64,000 nt of DNA from positions 579,915 to 643,914 of the forward strand of contig NW_018388402.1 of NCBI RefSeq assembly GCF_001417965.1, read 5' to 3'. This document shows, in pieces, positions 47,701 through 58,724 of this stretch (its first letter is position 1; each line of letters starts with the position of its first letter). Position numbers and translations under genes: made by a program. A model generated the notes under the pieces. It ran no database searches. It saw only the letters and a list, made by a program, of their open reading frames with translations, and had not been told where the DNA came from. This DNA is from Exaiptasia diaphana. Taxonomy: Eukaryota; Cnidaria; Anthozoa; Actiniaria; Aiptasiidae.

Positions 47701-48118
47701 ATTATATAGCATTATTCATTTTGACAGACGAATCTATCCCGGGAGGGGAATCCATAATTAGGGAGTCCCCCCCGGGAATCTATCCATCCTCTATTGTGAT
47801 ATTATATAGTGCAAACAATAAAAACATTAAAAATTACCAACCAAATAGTTCTAAATGGCGCTAATAAGCCAATAATTCAGTAGAATATCTCCATTTAATT
47901 TGTAAACTATTTAATTGTTTTTGGTCTCTGTCGTTGCCCTGTCGTTGATCCTCGTTGATTTTTGTGATCACACGGACACAAGAATCTGCATTACTTTTGT
48001 TGTGCGGTATTACCCATGGCAGAGATCTCAGCCAAACGTCGTCCATTTCACTTTTCTTTGTTCGTGCTTTCGGGTTCACGTTGTAGTTTTGTTTTTCCCT
48101 TCACTGACATCACTCAAA
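44717..48118. other. Intergenic region, collagen gene to TFIIE-alpha
   Basis: No convincing gene. It contains a small tandem repeat at 45385-45465 (TTAGTTAAATATAATTGAAT units), a weak inverted-repeat element near 46770-46895 (CACACTGATACGTTTT with AAAACGCATCAATGTG), and a two-copy 25-bp repeat at 47145-47195 (CCCTTTCGGTCATGCAATTT). The ATG frame at 47051 starts with a hydrophobic stretch but leads to nothing recognisable. Confidence 0.5.
47145..47195. repeat. Two-copy 25-bp tandem repeat
   Basis: The unit CCCTTTCGGTCATGCAATTT plus CCC occurs twice in direct succession. Confidence 0.7.
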
Positions 48119-49378
48119 ATGAATGGAGTTATGGACGAACCGGCATTATTGTTGGAGGTACCTCCTGTCCTCAAAAGACTTGCTAAACTCGTTGTGCGTG
48201 GGTTTTACGAGGACGAACATGTCGCTTTGGTCAATGTACTTACGAACGCCAAGCATCCCTGTGTCAAGGAAGAAGACTTGATGGAGCTTTTGAAGTTTGA
48301 TAAAAGGCAACTACGTCAAGTGATTATGCGACTCAAAAATGATAAACTGATAAAACAGCGTGTACACAAAGAAAAACAGCCGGACACTGGGACAATGCTT
48401 ACATTTAATTACTATTTCATAAACTATAAACTCTTCGTTAATGTCGTTAGATACAAACTTGATCATATTCGAAAAAAGATCGAGAGTGACGAGAAACAGG
48501 CTAAGAATAGACCTTCGTTTTTATGCACACAGTGCGCTAACAAATACTCTGATTTAGAAGTGGACCGTTTGATCGACATGATGACAGGGTTGCTGAAGTG
48601 TACTTACTGTAGTGGAACTGTCGAAGAAGATGTTAGTGAAATCCAACAAGGTAATAATTACAGAACCTCTTTAGCAAGGTTTAATGAACAACTAGAGCCA
48701 ATATTTCTATTGTTAAAAGAATCTGAGAATATCAACTTGGCTCCACAAATCCTTGAACCAGAGCCAGACTTGTCGTCTATCAATGTACAAGCTTCCAGAG
48801 CAAGTCATGGTACTCATGCAAGCAAATCAGGGTGGGCTCATGATCGAAGAGGGATAGACACAGGTGATCTTGGAATTAAGATAAGTATGGGGCCAGAGGA
48901 TGACAATGACAGTGACAAAACTAAACGGGTTAAGGATGCTCCTATATGGATGCAACAAAGTACTGTTGCACCAAATGAGGAGACAAAGAATGAGAACAAC
49001 CCGACAACGAACACTTCAACAGGACCTCAAACATCTGCACATAAAGAAGATGAAATACTTGCTGACTTGTTGGCTCATGAAAGTGTTAGTAAAAAACCAA
49101 GATTAGATGTTGAACAAGCCCTTGGCAAGGAAGAATCAGAGTCAAGTGACGATTCTGACGATGAAGAAATGAAAACCATTCCTGTTTCTCAGGATGATAA
49201 AGTCACAGAAGCCATGGAGGAAGCAGACAGTGATGGGGATAATGAGATTAAGATTAAGATTGGAGGGAAATTGGTAGCTTTACATGATGTTAAAGGAGAT
49301 ATGATTGAGTCAATGACACAAGAAGAACATGATGCTTACGATAAAGCTTGCAAGGAAGCCTATAGTGATATGTTTTAA
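48119..49378 (+). CDS. GTF2E1: Transcription initiation factor IIE subunit alpha
   Basis: A single uninterrupted exon of 419 codons (human 439). TFIIE-alpha joins the RNA polymerase II pre-initiation complex, recruits TFIIH and contacts the clamp. The N-terminal winged helix is clear (VPPVLKRLAKLVVRGFYEDE, EEDLMELLKFDKRQLRQV). It is followed by FNYYFINYKLFVNVVRYKLD and a four-cysteine zinc ribbon (CTQCANKYSDLE, then CTYCSGTVEED), and by LLKESENINLAPQILEPEPD. The C-terminal third is acidic, ending EEHDAYDKACKEAYSDMF, comparable to the TFIIH-binding tail. The frame is open upstream to 47915, but the first ATG in a fair context (AAAATGAATGG) lines up with the human start. The lack of introns is unusual beside multi-exon neighbours, though nothing suggests it is a dead retrocopy. 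Confidence 0.96.
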   Translation: MNGVMDEPALLLEVPPVLKRLAKLVVRGFYEDEHVALVNVLTNAKHPCVKEEDLMELLKFDKRQLRQVIMRLKNDKLIKQRVHKEKQPDTGTMLTFNYYFINYKLFVNVVRYKLDHIRKKIESDEKQAKNRPSFLCTQCANKYSDLEVDRLIDMMTGLLKCTYCSGTVEEDVSEIQQGNNYRTSLARFNEQLEPIFLLLKESENINLAPQILEPEPDLSSINVQASRASHGTHASKSGWAHDRRGIDTGDLGIKISMGPEDDNDSDKTKRVKDAPIWMQQSTVAPNEETKNENNPTTNTSTGPQTSAHKEDEILADLLAHESVSKKPRLDVEQALGKEESESSDDSDDEEMKTIPVSQDDKVTEAMEEADSDGDNEIKIKIGGKLVALHDVKGDMIESMTQEEHDAYDKACKEAYSDMF

Positions 49379-49530
49379 AGATCCCAGTATTGATTCAAAA
49401 GTATTGCTAAGTCTATAATTATGATATTAGTTCTAGATAGCAATAGTAAACAATCCTGAGGAAGTTTTTTCATTCAATGACTTTCAAAAAACTTCATCAA
49501 AAAATGTAAAAAGGAATATAAATTTATAGC

Positions 49531-49536
49531 AATAAA
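49531..49536 (+). terminator. Polyadenylation signal of TFIIE-alpha
   Basis: AATAAA about 150 bp after the stop codon, the first such hexamer downstream. Confidence 0.6.
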
Positions 49537-49816
49537 ATTGTAGAAATACAGCAAAAAGGTATTGGTTTGTTGCATATAGTCCAACATAAACCTAACCCAA
49601 TAAGATTGCAATTTCTACAGTAGCTATTTACAACAGGAATACCACTAATTCTATGATTTTCTATTGTTTAGTTAGCAGTATTTATTAGTATTCTGCAAAG
49701 GCTCACTTTTAGATTGACCGCATTTAAACCATGCAAGTGTACAAAACCTAAGAAGAACTAATTTGTACTAAAAGTGGACCTGAGCCAAGACGTATTGAAT
49801 GCTTCATTTGTATCAA

Positions 49817-50119
49817 TAAGCCTTTTTCCAGTTCAATGTGAGCGAACACTATTTTAGTAAACAACAGACTCACCTGCGTAGAGAACAAAAGCAAGCACGG
49901 AAAAATGTTTACATTACAATAGTCCTAGAAATTTGAATCTTCTCTGATTTGAGGCTGTCTGATTGAAAGTTTGAACCTTCTGGGAATACAAATTTATAGG
50001 GCTACGGTAATGACGATATTTTTTCGTGCTTTCTTTTGTTTTTGGTCAGGTCTCTGCGCATGAGAGACTGTTGTCTACTAAAGCAGCGGTTTCTCACTTC
50101 GAACGGGAAAAAGGCTATT
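49817..50119. mobile_element. About 300-bp palindromic MITE, copy 2
   Basis: Ends read TAAGCCTTTTTCCAGTTC and GAACGGGAAAAAGGCTAT. The inner arms contain GTAGAGAACAAAAGCAAGCA and its inverse. This is the most complete of three copies. Confidence 0.75.
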
Positions 50120-50594
50120 CAATTTAGTTGCGTACCACATATACGATTTACTAAATACAACTATACAGCACTATTTAGTTTGTACAGTTGCATGGTTTAA
50201 GTGTGATATTGGTATATTGTCAATTCCATCATTTGTATGGCAAAGTACGTATGCCAATCATCCTTACAAAAGTGTTTCAGGCTTAAAGTTCAGGTTCTCT
50301 CCTGTACTCAGGAAACATTTGGAAAGTACTAAAAAAATCTTAGTTCTACTAGCCTGTCTAGCCAGGACTAGCCTTTGTACATACGTTTCTCACCCCTCCA
50401 AAAAAATTGGGGAGAATTCTCTCTGTTGTATCAGTTGATAACCCTGAAACAATATGCTCTAAGGAAAATGGCAAGAAGCAGACTCAAAATCAAATGCTTT
50501 GGTACTCTTTGTAAGAAAATGAAGAGCTTCATTGACATGTGCAATGGACAGTTTAGAATCTGAAAGCCTCTAGACATGACTGGCATCAGTTGAC

Positions 50595-50600
50595 TTTATT
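50595..50600 (-). terminator. Possible polyadenylation signal for eIF3h
   Basis: AATAAA on the minus strand about 450 bp after the eIF3h stop. Other weaker variants could be used. Confidence 0.3.
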
Positions 50601-51045
50601 TCATTTCATACATTTAATTTTACAAGCACAATAACTAGCATCCTTCACAGGCTACTATACTACAGTGGAAACATACTTTTTGTCTTTTGGTCTTCCTGTG
50701 TTAATAACCTTGACTGAGAAGACCTGGTGTCAAGAGATAAGGAATAACACAGCAGTCCCTTGGAGTAAAGTTGCCTACAAGGGAGGTTACACAATAACAA
50801 TACTTTCCAATTAACATGGCATAAGTATTACTCCAGAAAATGTCATCACTAAGTCTTTTTGATACAAAAGAATATATCAGGAGTACATTTATAAATACAG
50901 TAACAGTATTATCAATACAGTAATACAGTATTTCCTTCAAATGAAATTAAACCAAATACAATTGAATCATTTCTAGCAATACTAAAATATTGTTCATTGG
51001 AAAACATCGTTAGCTTGTCTACATGCCATTACAGTGGTAAAAGTT

Positions 51046-54000
51046 TCATAACTTTTGTTCTTCTTGTAAACTCTGTGCAAGGAACAACTTCCCAAAACTT
51101 TGAGTTGAAAACTGATTGACATGTTGGCAGTAGTTGTTCACTTGCTGTGAGAGAATTAGGTTGTCAAGACGCGACGGAACAGGAAGTGGTTTAAATATTT
51201 TGTTTAAATCTTCATCTGGCAATGGTGGTTCTCCACGGGACTGTCTAGCTGTATTTTCTTGTTGCTAAAAAATACAAATCATTAAGAATTGAACATTGTT
51301 TATCAAACTTTAATGGACAGTCAGCACTGATCAGAACAAATCTCATGATAAATTGAGAAAACAGTGGACAAGCAATAGCTAAGTATTCATAAAACAATAA
51401 AACAAAACCTAACCTAATAGAGCTGCTGTACTTGAGGTGCAATCAAAAAGCAGTTTTCAATTTGTGCTGTATTACTGAACTTTACCTTAATTTATTCTTG
51501 TTTTATGGCTGAGAAACAACCTTAAATTCTAAACTTAGTTGCAGAAAGAACCTACCCTTCTTTGAATATAATTATCTTTCTGTTGTTGTTGGCGTGACAC
51601 GCTGCGTTGATAGTTGTGAAACTTATTCGCATCTTGACAAAGTTCATCTACTCCTTCCATTAACAACCGTACATTTTTCTCAAGGTAAGACCTAAAGTGA
51701 GGTACAATGTTTCAACAAGTTTGTGAATATTAACCTTAACCTGTGAATGATCAGTCAAGGTCATTAACTATCAATCAGCAAGTAATATGGATCTACTTCA
51801 AAGGTTTAATATTTTTTATATTTAACTAAGCTAAACTTTTCTGAATTCAGACCTTTCCATTACCCTAAATGACATCAAAACACACAATTGTACAATCCCA
51901 ACTGCCATCTTGAAAGTCAGCCAAGCCTTTGCATAAAAGCAAGACAGTGGTTGAGCTTGCATTGATAGATATGTGTCAATGTTTTGAGTATGAATAAAAG
52001 GTAATCTATATGTATCACTCAGGTTCAACTGCTGTCTTGCTTTGAAGGAAACCTTCTAAGATGGTGTTGGGAACTGTAAAATGGAGTCTTATCAGAGAAG
52101 GGTCCAAGCAATTACAGATATGAAAGAATAAAATAGGTCAGAATAGTTATATAGAAGTAGTCTGGCTACTACATACCCAGTGGATAATGATAAGAACTGG
52201 TTGGAGTGAGACTGCTGTGACTGTGAGTCATCTTTGATTTCAGACAAAAGTACATTGACTAAGCTTGAGTTCTTCACTACAAGTGGGATTTCTTCAAACA
52301 TGGAAGAGTAACTAACACCTTGCTTTGATAACCTAGCCACAAATGAACAACATTAAATAATAATAATAATGTTAATTTTTAAAGCGCTTATACAGCTCAG
52401 ATCTAAGCGCCGAGAAAAAAAAAAATTAAAAAATTTATACAGGTTATAAACAAAATTTACAAATTAAAGGCAAGTTTGAAAAAATAAGTTTTAAGGCAGG
52501 ATTGAAAAGAGTTAATGGCAGTGATATTTCTAATAGAGGCAGGTAGAGAGTTCCATAATATGGGAGCAGCAACAGAAAACGAACGATAACCACAGGACTT
52601 TAGATTGTACGATTTTACAGACAGCAACACTTGAGATGACGTACGAAGTTTTCGGGCAGGACGGTATCATTCAGTGGTTGTACAAAAACTCATGAATGAA
52701 AAGCAGCATAATACACCAAAGATGCAAAGAAAAATATGCATAAAGTGGTTTTCATAAACTGTGAAACAAAGTGTATCAAAAAGAAATATAAAAGAATCAC
52801 ACATGTTGGAGAATTTTACGGGTTCATGAAAACCTAACTAAGCAAAAGTACAAGCATAGAGTATTACTTATCAGGTGTAAATTCTCCTTCTTTGTAAATC
52901 TTCATCATTTCATTGGACAATCGGAATGCTTTTAGAGTTAACATTCCTTGGGAGGTGCGGAGTGGATCTAAATAAAACAATAGTTTCATAAAATGTCAAG
53001 ACGACGTGCTGTGCACAAAGCTCAATTGCAAAAAACCTATTGTATTTTCACAAATGACTGAGCTTTATGCATGGCGCCTCATTTTGATTCCTTTGTGTGT
53101 AACTACTGAGGCAAAATTCGTAAATTGGCTATTGAGCAAAATGTCAGATATCACGTTATTCTTTAGTTGTGCTTTGTCAATAATTTGCAGAACACAATCT
53201 GAAGTTATCAGTACACCTTCATGACCCATCGTCCCTCGCTAGTTTACATCTCCATTAAAAAAAGCTGTGAAATTAAAACACAATAAAGAAATAACTCACC
53301 GTAAATAAGAACAACTGACTCCTCTATGGATTTCTGGTAGCTATACTGTGAATCTAAGAGTGTCTTATTGATATAAGATCCTAAATATGTACTTTGGTAC
53401 CAACCAACATGTAAATGGTCAATGTTGACTGCCCTTAGACGTCTCATCATTTCCATTTGGTAGCTCACTAAACCAAAAGAAATAAAAGATATGATGACTA
53501 TGAAATGATTAACTCTAACCACAGATTTCATTACTAACAACAAAAATAACATCAAGAATCATTACTACAGTATGAGTAAGTATAATGCTAGTTGCATATT
53601 CTCTAACTTATAATCTCCAAATAAAAAACAGACATTTATCGGCAGACATCTAAGTGTAAATTCCTCAACCCCAAATTAAACCAAGATATATTCAACCTTC
53701 TATTCAACCGAAGGCGGGAATATATAGGGGGTCTAGGGGCATGCTCCCCCGAAAAATTTTGAAATTTAAACCATGAAAAATGCCATTTCCAGCATTATCA
53801 GTGATATTGACAAGGATCTTTTCAAGTTTTTTTCAAGAAAAAGGGTGGCCATGGCCCCTTCGGCCCACCCCTAAATCCGCCCCTGACTTTATCCATTCCT
53901 CAAGCTGGCCCAGATGGATTTGCCCAACAGCCCATGTGGCTTTACCTTCATCTTCATCTTNATCTTCTCCTGGTTTTGAGGAGGGAAATGGAAAGCAGTT

Positions 54001-54683
54001 GGTGATTTCCAGGCGATTATCTTGGATCAAGCCAAGCAACACTCCTTGGACAAGGTCCCCATTAGATCCTTCTTCTTCGCAATGCTTGATAATCTTTAAA
54101 ACAGTCTGAAGAAAAGATTAAGCTTATAGCTCAATTCAATGGAAAATCATCGATAATCAACCTTATTACAGTTAGAGTACAAACATTAAATGTGTGCAAT
54201 ACTTTCCACTATTTACTACAAAATAGTGCTAATTAAACAATAGAAAACAATAGAATTAGCAGTATTTAGTGGTATTTATGTTGCACAGTTTTAGTGTTTG
54301 TACTCTATCATCATCAATATCATCATAATACATCAATACATTTTGAACCTCCTGGTTTTAAGGAACATTTTGATGCTCGTTTATTTTAATATACAAATTT
54401 TAACAACGATTTTTAAACATACAAAAAATATTAATGATAAAAAATATCGGATTATGGTGGACTTATATATGTGTTCATTGGTACACGTGCACTTTGACTA
54501 TTGCACTGAACTTCTAGCCGACAAATTGGAAACATTATCATCAAAATTAATCAGTATCAGCTCGTTCCTTATGATAACCTAAGTTAATTTATTAAATCTA
54601 AAAGTAGAAATAACACTTACCAAGCCTTCAACAAGAACAAGATCAATTTGACCTGTCGCTTTTGCGGATCTTGACTCCGCCAT
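51046..54683 (-). CDS. EIF3H: Translation initiation factor eIF3 subunit h
   Basis: Seven exons give 333 codons (human 352): 54683-54621, 54105-53946, 53467-53300, 52967-52868, 52332-52177, 51691-51556, 51264-51046. eIF3h belongs to the eIF3 complex on the 40S subunit and carries a non-catalytic MPN domain. Matching blocks include [85 protein letters not shown], and at the end [18 protein letters not shown] and [13 protein letters not shown]. The JAMM metal-site residues are absent, as expected for this subunit. The second exon contains one N (53961) in an acidic stretch, where the codon NAA is most likely GAA. Introns hold four transposon remnants. Confidence 0.95.
52356..52662 (-). mobile_element. 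3' end of an L2/CR1-like LINE in eIF3h intron
   Basis: On the minus strand, 52662-52457 encodes the typical C-terminus of these reverse-transcriptase ORFs: LRTSSQVLL, then [20 protein letters not shown], and [18 protein letters not shown] before a stop. About 90 bp of 3' tail follow, with a GCGCTTAGATCTGAGC hairpin region, ending in ATT/TTA microsatellite repeats (52356-52370). It is 5'-truncated, as is usual for LINEs, and antisense to nothing: it lies in the same orientation as eIF3h. Confidence 0.85.
52996..53133. mobile_element. Truncated palindromic MITE, relative of 13052-13238
   Basis: Shares CAAGACGA.GTGCTGTGC, GACTGAGCTTTATGCATGG and AAATTGGCTATT with the copy in the DUF885 gene. 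The left end is missing. Confidence 0.65.
53700..53884. mobile_element. hAT-like non-autonomous element end in eIF3h intron
   Basis: Contains GGGGCATGCTCCCCCGAAAA and finishes with CACCCCTAAATCCGCCCCTG, whose reverse (CAGGGGCGGATTTAGGGGTG) is a familiar hAT-type terminus in many animal genomes. The left end is less clear. Confidence 0.6.
54175..54305. mobile_element. GAGTACAAACATTAAA MITE, uninterrupted copy
   Basis: A 131-bp element with ends GAGTACAAACATTAAATGTG and TTTAGTGTTTGTACTC, flanked by TA (54173-54174 and 54306-on). It is the empty-site counterpart of 23460-23736. Confidence 0.75.
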
Positions 54684-55120
54684 TTTGAAAATATGGAAGA
54701 ATAACTCATTCGGAAAGCAGTCGGAATTGAATCAATATCGAAACGATAATGACGTCATGCATAACATCTTCCAGAAAATACCACTCGATACTCTTTCGTT
54801 AAACCACTCGTGGACTTCTCGGAATGGTCACGTCATGGGCGACGCCTCATTGAGCAGAACGATTTGAGCGCGGAGTGAAAGTGAAACGCTTCTTTGATCC
54901 TGTGAAAAATGCTTTTGAATTAGTTGCAGGGAGGAACTTTTGTCTCTTTAGGAATTCAAAAGTGAAAGACTGTTAAGTTATTCATCTAGAGGCTGTCGTC
55001 TTAGAAACTATTTGGCATAAAACGGATATTCTCTGGTTATTGATTATACAGATAGCCATGAGTTAGAGGGAGAAGCCGCAACCTTATCGTTGTTGTCATA
55101 TTGTATTCAATCGTTTCAAA
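54684..55120. promoter_or_regulatory. Probable bidirectional promoter, eIF3h/Src kinase
   Basis: Only 437 bp separate two divergent start codons. No repeat is recognised in it. Shared promoter use is inferred from geometry. Confidence 0.45.
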
Positions 55121-58026
55121 ATGGGTTGCATTCAAAGCAGCAAAAAGTACAAGTGGAGTGAAAGGAAGCCGCCTAAAACTGACGATGCGGAAGACCGTGC
55201 GCGAGAGGAGAGATACAAACAAGAAGAGAAGGAACGAAAACGCTCCCAGGTATTGCCTCCCGTGCCGACAACACTTCCTCCACAAGAAAGAAAAATCTTT
55301 ATCGCATTGTACGACTACGATGCGAGGACAGCCGAAGACTTGAGTTTCAAGAAAGGAGAAAAGTTAGAAGTAGTGAATGATATCGATTGTGGAGATTGGT
55401 GGCAAGCAAGGTCGCTGGCTACCAATGGAGTTGGATACATTCCTAGTAATTACGTTGCGCCACAGTCTTCATTGCGAAGAGAAGAGTAAGTTTGCACTTT
55501 ATTCCCTCATTTCTACACATTTAAATCACTATTCTGTGTCAAGCAAAACTTCGACACGACTAATCATTCAACACGTTATTGGAAATTGATGTTGGCAAAA
55601 TATTAAGAGCTCGTGTCATGTTTTGATTCAAAACGGTGTTGGCCTTGACTTCATAGTTTTGTTGTCAATTTTTTTGGACATCCCCACCACGATACAAGAC
55701 GGTGATTGATTCAATATTTACTCTAATTCTGAAAGTCTATTCATGCAATTAAACCCCTTTGAAAAATCTAGAATACCTAAGATAACTTCTTGTTAGTTTT
55801 CCCTTCGCTATTTTCGTGACATCGTCCAGACGGTACGACGTTGGTGGTTGCGTATCGTCATGCATAGGAATGCAGAAAAATATGAATTACATTGTGACAA
55901 CTTGAAGGCCAAGTACAATGTGTTGAAAGAAAGTCCGATTTGAATGTCAAGTCTTAATGGACGTGATGGTATTACAACACAAACACTGTATTGATCTTTT
56001 ACGTAACAATAACGTAAAATGAAGTTCCAACGGAAACATAAACCTCACTTCAGTGGTTTTGCTCAATCGGATGAAAAAATGCCACTGGACCGTTTCTAAA
56101 GCATGACAGAAATCAAGATTACCTTGATAATTACCCCTTTAACGGCAAAAAAAACAAAAAACAAAAGTGTTTTCTTTTTACAAATATTGTTGACTACTAT
56201 TAATTATTCAAGCCTTTCATTTTATTGGACTTTATGCAAATATCCTGCATACCAGGGTTATAATACTAAAATGCATGTAGCCGAGGTCCAATGCAAAATT
56301 TACCATGCAGTGCTATTGATCATGAAATGGAAATTATTGAATCTCCAGTGTTTCTATATAAACCAACCTCCGCACTAAAAATAAAGCAAATATGGGGTTG
56401 TTGGTTAAGTCACAGCCACCTTATTGGATAAAGTTTATAAAGCATTCCTCATTAACTTCTCTTGTCCATTCATCCAGTCATAGCAGTAATAGGTTTGTTC
56501 TGTTTTTCTGTGGGAATTCTTAGCCATGTGGCTACAACCAAAGGATTTAATCCAGGCTACAAAATAAAGATAAAATTATGGGACATCTCTGTTTAGCCAA
56601 TGCCTCAAGCATATCAAATTTTCATTATTTAATAAAGAGCTCAATGTTTGAGTGGCAAAACATGATATTTGTGTTATAAATAGAATAAATACGTACAAAC
56701 ATGTACTATAAAATATCATTTTCAGGTTACTGAGTAAATAACATTATCCACATAATAAGCATTATTCACTTGCTTTGGAATAGATATTTATGAAGTGGAT
56801 TAGAATTTATTCAATAAATACTATAAAAGAAAGAAAAACTTTTTTGTAATAATGTAATATTTTCTTCACTCAGGTGGTACTTTGGTCCAATTAGAAGAGT
56901 TGATGCTGAAAAGCTATTGCTTATGCATGGTGAAAGTGGGTCATTTCTCATTCGTGAGAGTGAAAGTAAACCAGGAGATTATTCAATGTCAATCAGGGAT
57001 GGAGACAACATCAAGCATTATCGAATACGTACTCTTGATAGTGGTGGTTTTTTTATTGCACATCGTTCTCAATTCCAAACTTTATCACATTTGGTTGAGC
57101 ACTACAAGAAAGATGCTGATGGTCTTGTTATTCGTCTGAAGAGCCCTTGTCAACCAGCTGAAATGCCGATCATACCAGACTTGTCTTACAATACAAAGGA
57201 TCAATGGGAGATTCCAAGGGAGACAATTCGTCTTATCTCAAAACTTGGACAAGGGCAGTTTGGTGAAGTTTGGGAGGGGTTATGGAATAACACCACACCA
57301 GTGGCTGTTAAAACACTGCGTCCAGGAACTATGTCTCCAACAGCATTTCTTGCAGAGGCTCAAATCATGAAAAAGCTTAGACATCCAAAGCTTGTACAAT
57401 TATATGCCGTGTGCACTAAAGAGGAACCCATATACATTGTTACTGAACTGATGGCTTGTGGTAGTTTATTAGACTATTTAAAAGGTCCAGGTAGAGCATT
57501 ACTATTGCCTCAACTAATTGATATGGGTGCACAAATAGCTGCTGGAATGGCATATCTCGAAATCAACAATTATATTCATAGAGACCTTGCAGCTAGAAAC
57601 ATTTTGGTTGGAGATAAAAATGTTGTCAAAATTGCAGACTTTGGTCTTTCTAGGCTGATTGATGAAGGGGAATACACAGCAAGGGCTGGTGCTAAGTTTC
57701 CAATAAAATGGACTGCACCTGAAGCAGCTTTGTATAACAAGTTCACAATTAAGTCAGATGTTTGGTCATTTGGAATTTTGCTGTCGGAGTTAGTTACTTA
57801 TGGACGCATTCCATATCCAGGAATGGGCAATGCTGAGGTATTGGCTCAAGTGGAGAGGGGTTATCGAATGCCTTGCCCTATAAACTGCCCAGGGCAGCTT
57901 TACCAGATAATGCAAGACTGTTGGAAACACACTGCAGAGGAAAGGCCAACTTTTGAAACTCTTCAGTGGAAACTTGAAGATTTCTTTACTATGGATCCAT
58001 CAAATTATGCAGAGTATAAAGACTAA
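55121..58026 (+). CDS. Src-family tyrosine kinase, two-exon gene
   Basis: Exons 55121-55485 and 56874-58026 encode 505 residues. The N-terminus MGCIQSSKK fits myristoylation at Gly2 and palmitoylation at Cys3, so the kinase should act at the inner plasma membrane. SH3 spans residues about 63-118 ([35 protein letters not shown]). SH2 follows ([16 protein letters not shown] with the phosphotyrosine-binding Arg). The kinase domain has [18 protein letters not shown] with the catalytic Lys, [16 protein letters not shown], the activation-loop Tyr in [17 protein letters not shown], and WTAPEA. The tail ends [10 protein letters not shown], so an inhibitory tail tyrosine is available. Only one intron remains, phase 2, between SH3 and SH2. 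It could be orthologous to Src, Fyn or Yes as a group rather than to any one of them. Confidence 0.95.
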
Positions 58027-58228
58027 ATTTTAACAAATTATGTGTCATTATTTATTGTAAAGAGCAATTTTTATTTGAATGTACATTTGTAGAAAGGCTT
58101 TGCAGATGATTAGTTGTCACATATATTTGTATATATTGCTAGATTTTCAATTCTGAATGTGGCAAAGAATGAATAAGTAGATTAAATAGATCTCTTCGAT
58201 ATGTTAGTTTCAAGTTTTTAAAGTTTTA

Positions 58229-58234
58229 AATAAA
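58229..58234 (+). terminator. Polyadenylation signal of the two-exon Src kinase
   Basis: AATAAA about 200 bp after the stop codon at 58026, in A/T-rich 3' sequence. Confidence 0.5.
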
Positions 58235-58439
58235 TATTTCTTAAGTTAACAGAGATGAAGAAGAATACTTCTTTGTAAATGACAAATTTATTTCACTTCA
58301 AAGGAAGAGATTATTTCTCTAATCATTTTCACTTCAATTAAAGTTCCATCAATGTTAGTTGTTCTTTAGCATGTGATCATCACTCCAGCAACTTTCCTCA
58401 CAATTTTTCCCCCCATTTGATGCAAGCCACCACTGTTTT

Positions 58440-58724
58440 ACTGCACAACAGACTCACTTGCATAGAGAACAAAAGAAAGCATGAAAGCACAATTTGAACC
58501 GCTAAAAACGTCTGCTTACAGATGCTATGTGTTCCCAGAAGACCTAGAATTTGAGCCTTCTGGGAAAACAGGCTAAGCCTCAAATCAAAGAAAATGCAAA
58601 TTTGTATTGCTATTGTAATGACAACATTTCTTGGTTTCTTTTGGTTTTGGTAAGGTCTGCGCATGACAGACTTGTTGTCAACTACAGCAGCGGTTGCTAG
58701 CTTTGAACAGGAAAAGGCGTATTC
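58440..58724. mobile_element. About 300-bp palindromic MITE, copy 3
   Basis: Shares CAACAGACTCAC.TGC.TAGAGAAC and the right-hand GCAGCGGTT...GAACAGGAAAA with copy 2, with the left terminus lost. Confidence 0.65.

Noticed and set aside
52020-52070. Possible extra eIF3h exon (acceptor after TTTTACAG, donor-like end)
   Set aside because: The exons at 52332-52177 and 51691-51556 join directly in frame and match the known protein without it.
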